Source of the DNA: Azolla caroliniana
Lineage: Eukaryota > Polypodiophyta
NCBI GenBank assembly: GCA_043228905.1
Contig: JBHGNT010000006.1
Span: 15,872,001 to 15,936,000, forward strand
Reading direction: 5' to 3'
Length of the DNA stretch: 64,000 bases
The translations under genes were made by a program, and so were the position numbers. The notes below the pieces were generated by a model. That model had not been told where the DNA came from and did not search any database. It was given only the letters and a program-made list of their open reading frames with translations. Positions 61,581 to 64,000 of this stretch are shown piece by piece (position 1 is the stretch's first letter; each line of letters starts with the position of its first letter).

Positions 61581-63300
61581 ATTTTTGATACTCACTGGAC
61601 TCCCTTTTTATTACGCAGGTTGATTTATTTATTAGTTTCAGGCGAATGCATCCATATATCAAAGTTCAACTACGAACATTCGAGTCTCTTAAGCCACACT
61701 TTGTGAGACGCTTAAAGGATCGATACACATGATGTTGTATTTACCATGTACAAATGGGTTTTCTCAAGGACTCTGTTAATCTACAACGTCACCATAGCTC
61801 CTCCCTAGAGGATGCAGTCTGCACTTGTGAGTGCCCAATTTGTCGATCTAGCTTGCAAGAGTACTGTAAATCATTAGAGCATGTTATTTTTTCCATGAGT
61901 GGTCTTTTCGATTCAGTATTGTGTCTTCCACACTCATAAATGTGTCATGGGTTAATCTCAAGATTGTGGCCCTAATAGATTTAGGTGGTGTCCAAAAGAG
62001 TTGAGTAGTGAAATAATCTCTATCAAGTTATTTGAGTCTGTGGACACCAATTTTGAAGGAAAGGTGTGCAAAAGAAAGGATGTAGTTAGAAAGTCTCTTA
62101 AACCAAGGGATTTGACGTCTTTGTTTGTAGTATCTCTAGGAAAGTTCATTAAACACAACTTCATTTATTCATGGCAGTCCCATCAGTTTAAGACTTGCAT
62201 ATCTTATTTTCCAAATGATGTAGTAGTCTCAGTAGTAGATTTCGTAGAGAATTATACTTTCAAGCAGTAGAATGAAATTCAATCCTTGCATTGGTGTTTA
62301 GTGCAAGTAACCATTTTTGTGCACATAACATATTTTCGAGTTTCAGGTGATGTTAAGAAAGTAATTCATTTTTTTATTTCTAATGATAAGAAGCATGATA
62401 CCTTCTTTGTCCAACACTGTTTTAAGTTATTGGCAATGGTTATCATGTCAACGTTTGGAGCTTACTCAACATTGGGTTTGGTCTGATGGAGCTCCGTCAC
62501 AATTCCAGGCTAGACGTCCATTTTATTTTGTTGGAAGGTATCCTTATGTAATAGGTTTGGAGATGAGATGGAATTTTTTTGGGTCTGGCCATGGTAAAGG
62601 TGACCATGATGGAGTAGGTGAACTTAACCATGAACAACTAAAGGTAGATAGTGTGCATATGAATTGTGCAACACATGTAGTTGAATTTTTAAGAGCTAAT
62701 ATGTCAACGAGTGCAACTGGTGTTTATTCCTTGCAAGTCCGAGATATCAAATGCAAATTTTGGGAAGTGAAGATAGATGAAGTAAATAGGGAGAAGACCT
62801 AGGTGTGCCAAGGAATTCCCAAATTGCAATCTCTCCATGTTGTTCAGGGTTAGTCTAGGCTAGATGGTCATTGTATTGCGGTTAGAGAATTAACTTGTTT
62901 TTGCTTCCATTGTGTGTAGGGAAATTGGAGGTATTGTTTAAACAAAGCATAAATTCAGAATTGGGAGTGCCATACATTGAATGAAAAGGACCGCGCAGAT
63001 GGAGAAACAGAAATTAATGATGACTTCACATATCAGGGCCGTGGAGATAGTCTGAGTGATGTCATAAACGTTGAGGATAATTTCGCTGTAAATGCAGAAG
63101 AAGACAATTCAAAAGGTGTTAATTTCTATATATTGAAGTGCACGGTTTGTAAACAATGTTCAACGTAGAGTATTTTGGATGCTTGGGGACATTCTACATT
63201 GAAGGTATTTTTTATGCAAGACTAGATGATTACGATTATTTGTATAGGCTTTTAGAAGACAAACCAGTAGCGTACATGTACTCTCATTTGGTCAGGTGCA
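59775..63300 (+). pseudogene. Decayed transposase-like gene with introns
   Basis: Exon 1 (about 59775-60162) encodes a helix-turn-helix (ISKVISVSRKTVYN) and, after a frameshift near 60030, FWTNESRVSPNKKDLWRKCV. A GT-AG intron (60163-61618) holds the minisatellite. The rest encodes FRRMHPYIKVQLRTFESLKP, then Cys/His blocks (CTCECPICRSSL), VVDFVENYTFK (62233-62265), NEIQSLHWCLVQVTIFVH, HDTFFVQHCF, QHWVWSDGAPSQFQ (62470-62511) and FFGSGHGKGDHDGVG (62575-62615). Later pieces at 62977-63168 and 63156-63344 (FYARLDDYDYLYRLL) follow. This block order recurs in many uncharacterised, transposon-like proteins of animals and protists; three acidic motifs suggest an RNase H-fold transposase, which is inference. 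Stops at 61729, 62268 and about 62487 and several frameshifts. Confidence 0.6.
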
Positions 63301-63473
63301 TCAACGTCCTGATGTTGCAATACAATGGCTGCTCAAATTTATAACATTATGCCATGGGATTTGTAGCTACAAGGAGTTCATACCAATTTTCTTGTAAAGT
63401 GGACAAAGTAGTTGTATTGCAAAAAAACAGTTTAATAGAGTCTTTTGGGAGTCTTTCTCTGTTCTTGTTTCTT

Positions 63474-63479
63474 AATAAA
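63474..63479 (+). terminator. AATAAA polyadenylation-type signal
   Basis: AATAAA lies about 170 bp after the last recognisable codon of the transposase-like gene, within AT-rich sequence. Functional use is inferred. Confidence 0.4.
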
Positions 63480-63539
63480 ACTGTGTCTGTTAAATGTGTA
63501 TTGATTACTATTAGTTTTACTTATTGCAACTTTTAGTTT

Positions 63540-63745
63540 TAGTGTCTGTTCAATGTGCATAATGGCAATGATTTTTTTAATCTCAAGTGAACCATATGCA
63601 CAAGTTCAAACAGTTTGCCATTCTGAGAACAACCATCAGCATGAAATAAAAAATCAATGACCTATTTAAAAATTACACAGTAGATAATTTACTCAAAACA
63701 AGCGATTTAATTCTTCTATTATTAATTTATCATCAAATTACATAT
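63540..63745. other. AT-rich sequence without recognised content
   Basis: Separates the plus-strand transposase-like gene from the minus-strand frame at 63746; nothing further seen. Confidence 0.5.
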
Positions 63746-64000
63746 TTATAATACACCATTGGCAATGTCTACAAAGCGCCTATAAATAGCTAAGCTCTTG
63801 CTGGTCAGTGGAACTTCTCTACATATGTGATCCACATACCGAGCTCGGTATGGTGCCCACAACCATGCAGTTAGTTGGCAGCTCAATGCTTTCATTAAGT
63901 ATTTATCAAGCATTTCGTCGGCTACAATGAGATAGCATCTGCAAAGGTTGTAATAATGCCAAAAATGTTTTGTATCCACAATCAACATATTGTTGGCATT
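63746..64000 (-). CDS. Unidentified partial coding exon, 3' end of a gene
   Basis: Open on the minus strand from the window edge to a stop at 63746 (about 84 codons): MLIVDTKHFWHYYNLCRCYL, then IVADEMLDKYLMKALSCQL, PYRARYVDHICREVP and a final KSLAIYRRFVDIANGVL. The composition looks coding (no low complexity, balanced residues), but I recognise no family. It may be a host exon or part of another transposon; the upstream part lies outside the window. Confidence 0.4.
   Translation of the reverse strand, partial: NANNMLIVDTKHFWHYYNLCRCYLIVADEMLDKYLMKALSCQLTAWLWAPYRARYVDHICREVPLTSKSLAIYRRFVDIANGVL

Overview
The window looks like a land-plant chromosome segment built almost entirely of transposable elements. 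The elements are plant-type Ty1/copia and Ty3/gypsy retrotransposons, initiator-tRNA-Met primer sites occur in the copia elements, and TTTAGGG-like repeats are present. A Penelope-like reverse transcriptase, unusual in flowering plants, together with the bulk of repeats suggests a large-genome non-flowering plant such as a fern, lycophyte or bryophyte; the species cannot be fixed from the sequence. I see no single-copy host gene that I can name, no rRNA gene, no intact tRNA gene and no CRISPR array.

Layout. 1-766: simple repeats and a short motif array. 767-5421: broken copia elements (Cop1 minus, Cop2 plus, Cop3 plus). 5422-5930: the 5' end of a gypsy element (Gyp4). About 5930-33945: first nest. 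A minus-strand chromovirus (Chr5) has its 3' LTR split by a plus-strand copia element (Cop6, 6256-31034). Cop6 holds a chromovirus (Chr7, 7032-10240, itself split by solo LTR Solo8) and, at the very start of its own 3' LTR, a three-LTR gypsy complex (Gyp9, 12813-30671). Gyp9 is split by a minus-strand gypsy element (Gyp10, 14029-23918). 33946-36490: a minisatellite, anonymous sequence, and direct repeats with telomere-like and rRNA-like strings. 36491-59161: second nest. A Penelope-like element (Ple11) is split by copia Cop12 (37633-58582, minus), split by gypsy Gyp13 (41587-56638, plus), split by copia Cop14 (50630-56035, minus). 59162-63540: a decayed intron-containing transposase-like gene embedded in a TAGCTAATTAGCTA minisatellite. 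63746-64000: an unidentified partial coding exon on the minus strand.

Nearly every nesting step is supported by a 5-bp target-site duplication at the expected positions (GATGT for Gyp9, ACAAC for Cop14, and one-mismatch pairs for Cop6, Chr7, Solo8, Cop12 and Gyp13), so relative ages follow directly: Cop14 and Gyp10 are youngest, while Chr5, Ple11 and the left-end fragments are oldest.

The most unusual content is in the gypsy family Gyp9/Gyp10/Gyp13. All three carry, after the integrase and behind an A-rich spacer, a further long reading frame (called ORF3 here) with a conserved N-terminal domain, a long coiled coil and a conserved C-terminal tail. In Gyp10 this frame is preceded by direct repeats and a TATA box, as if it had its own promoter. 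Gag-pol supplies capsid, protease, reverse transcriptase, RNase H and integrase; ORF3 sits where retroviruses keep env but shows no membrane segment. Its role is unknown.
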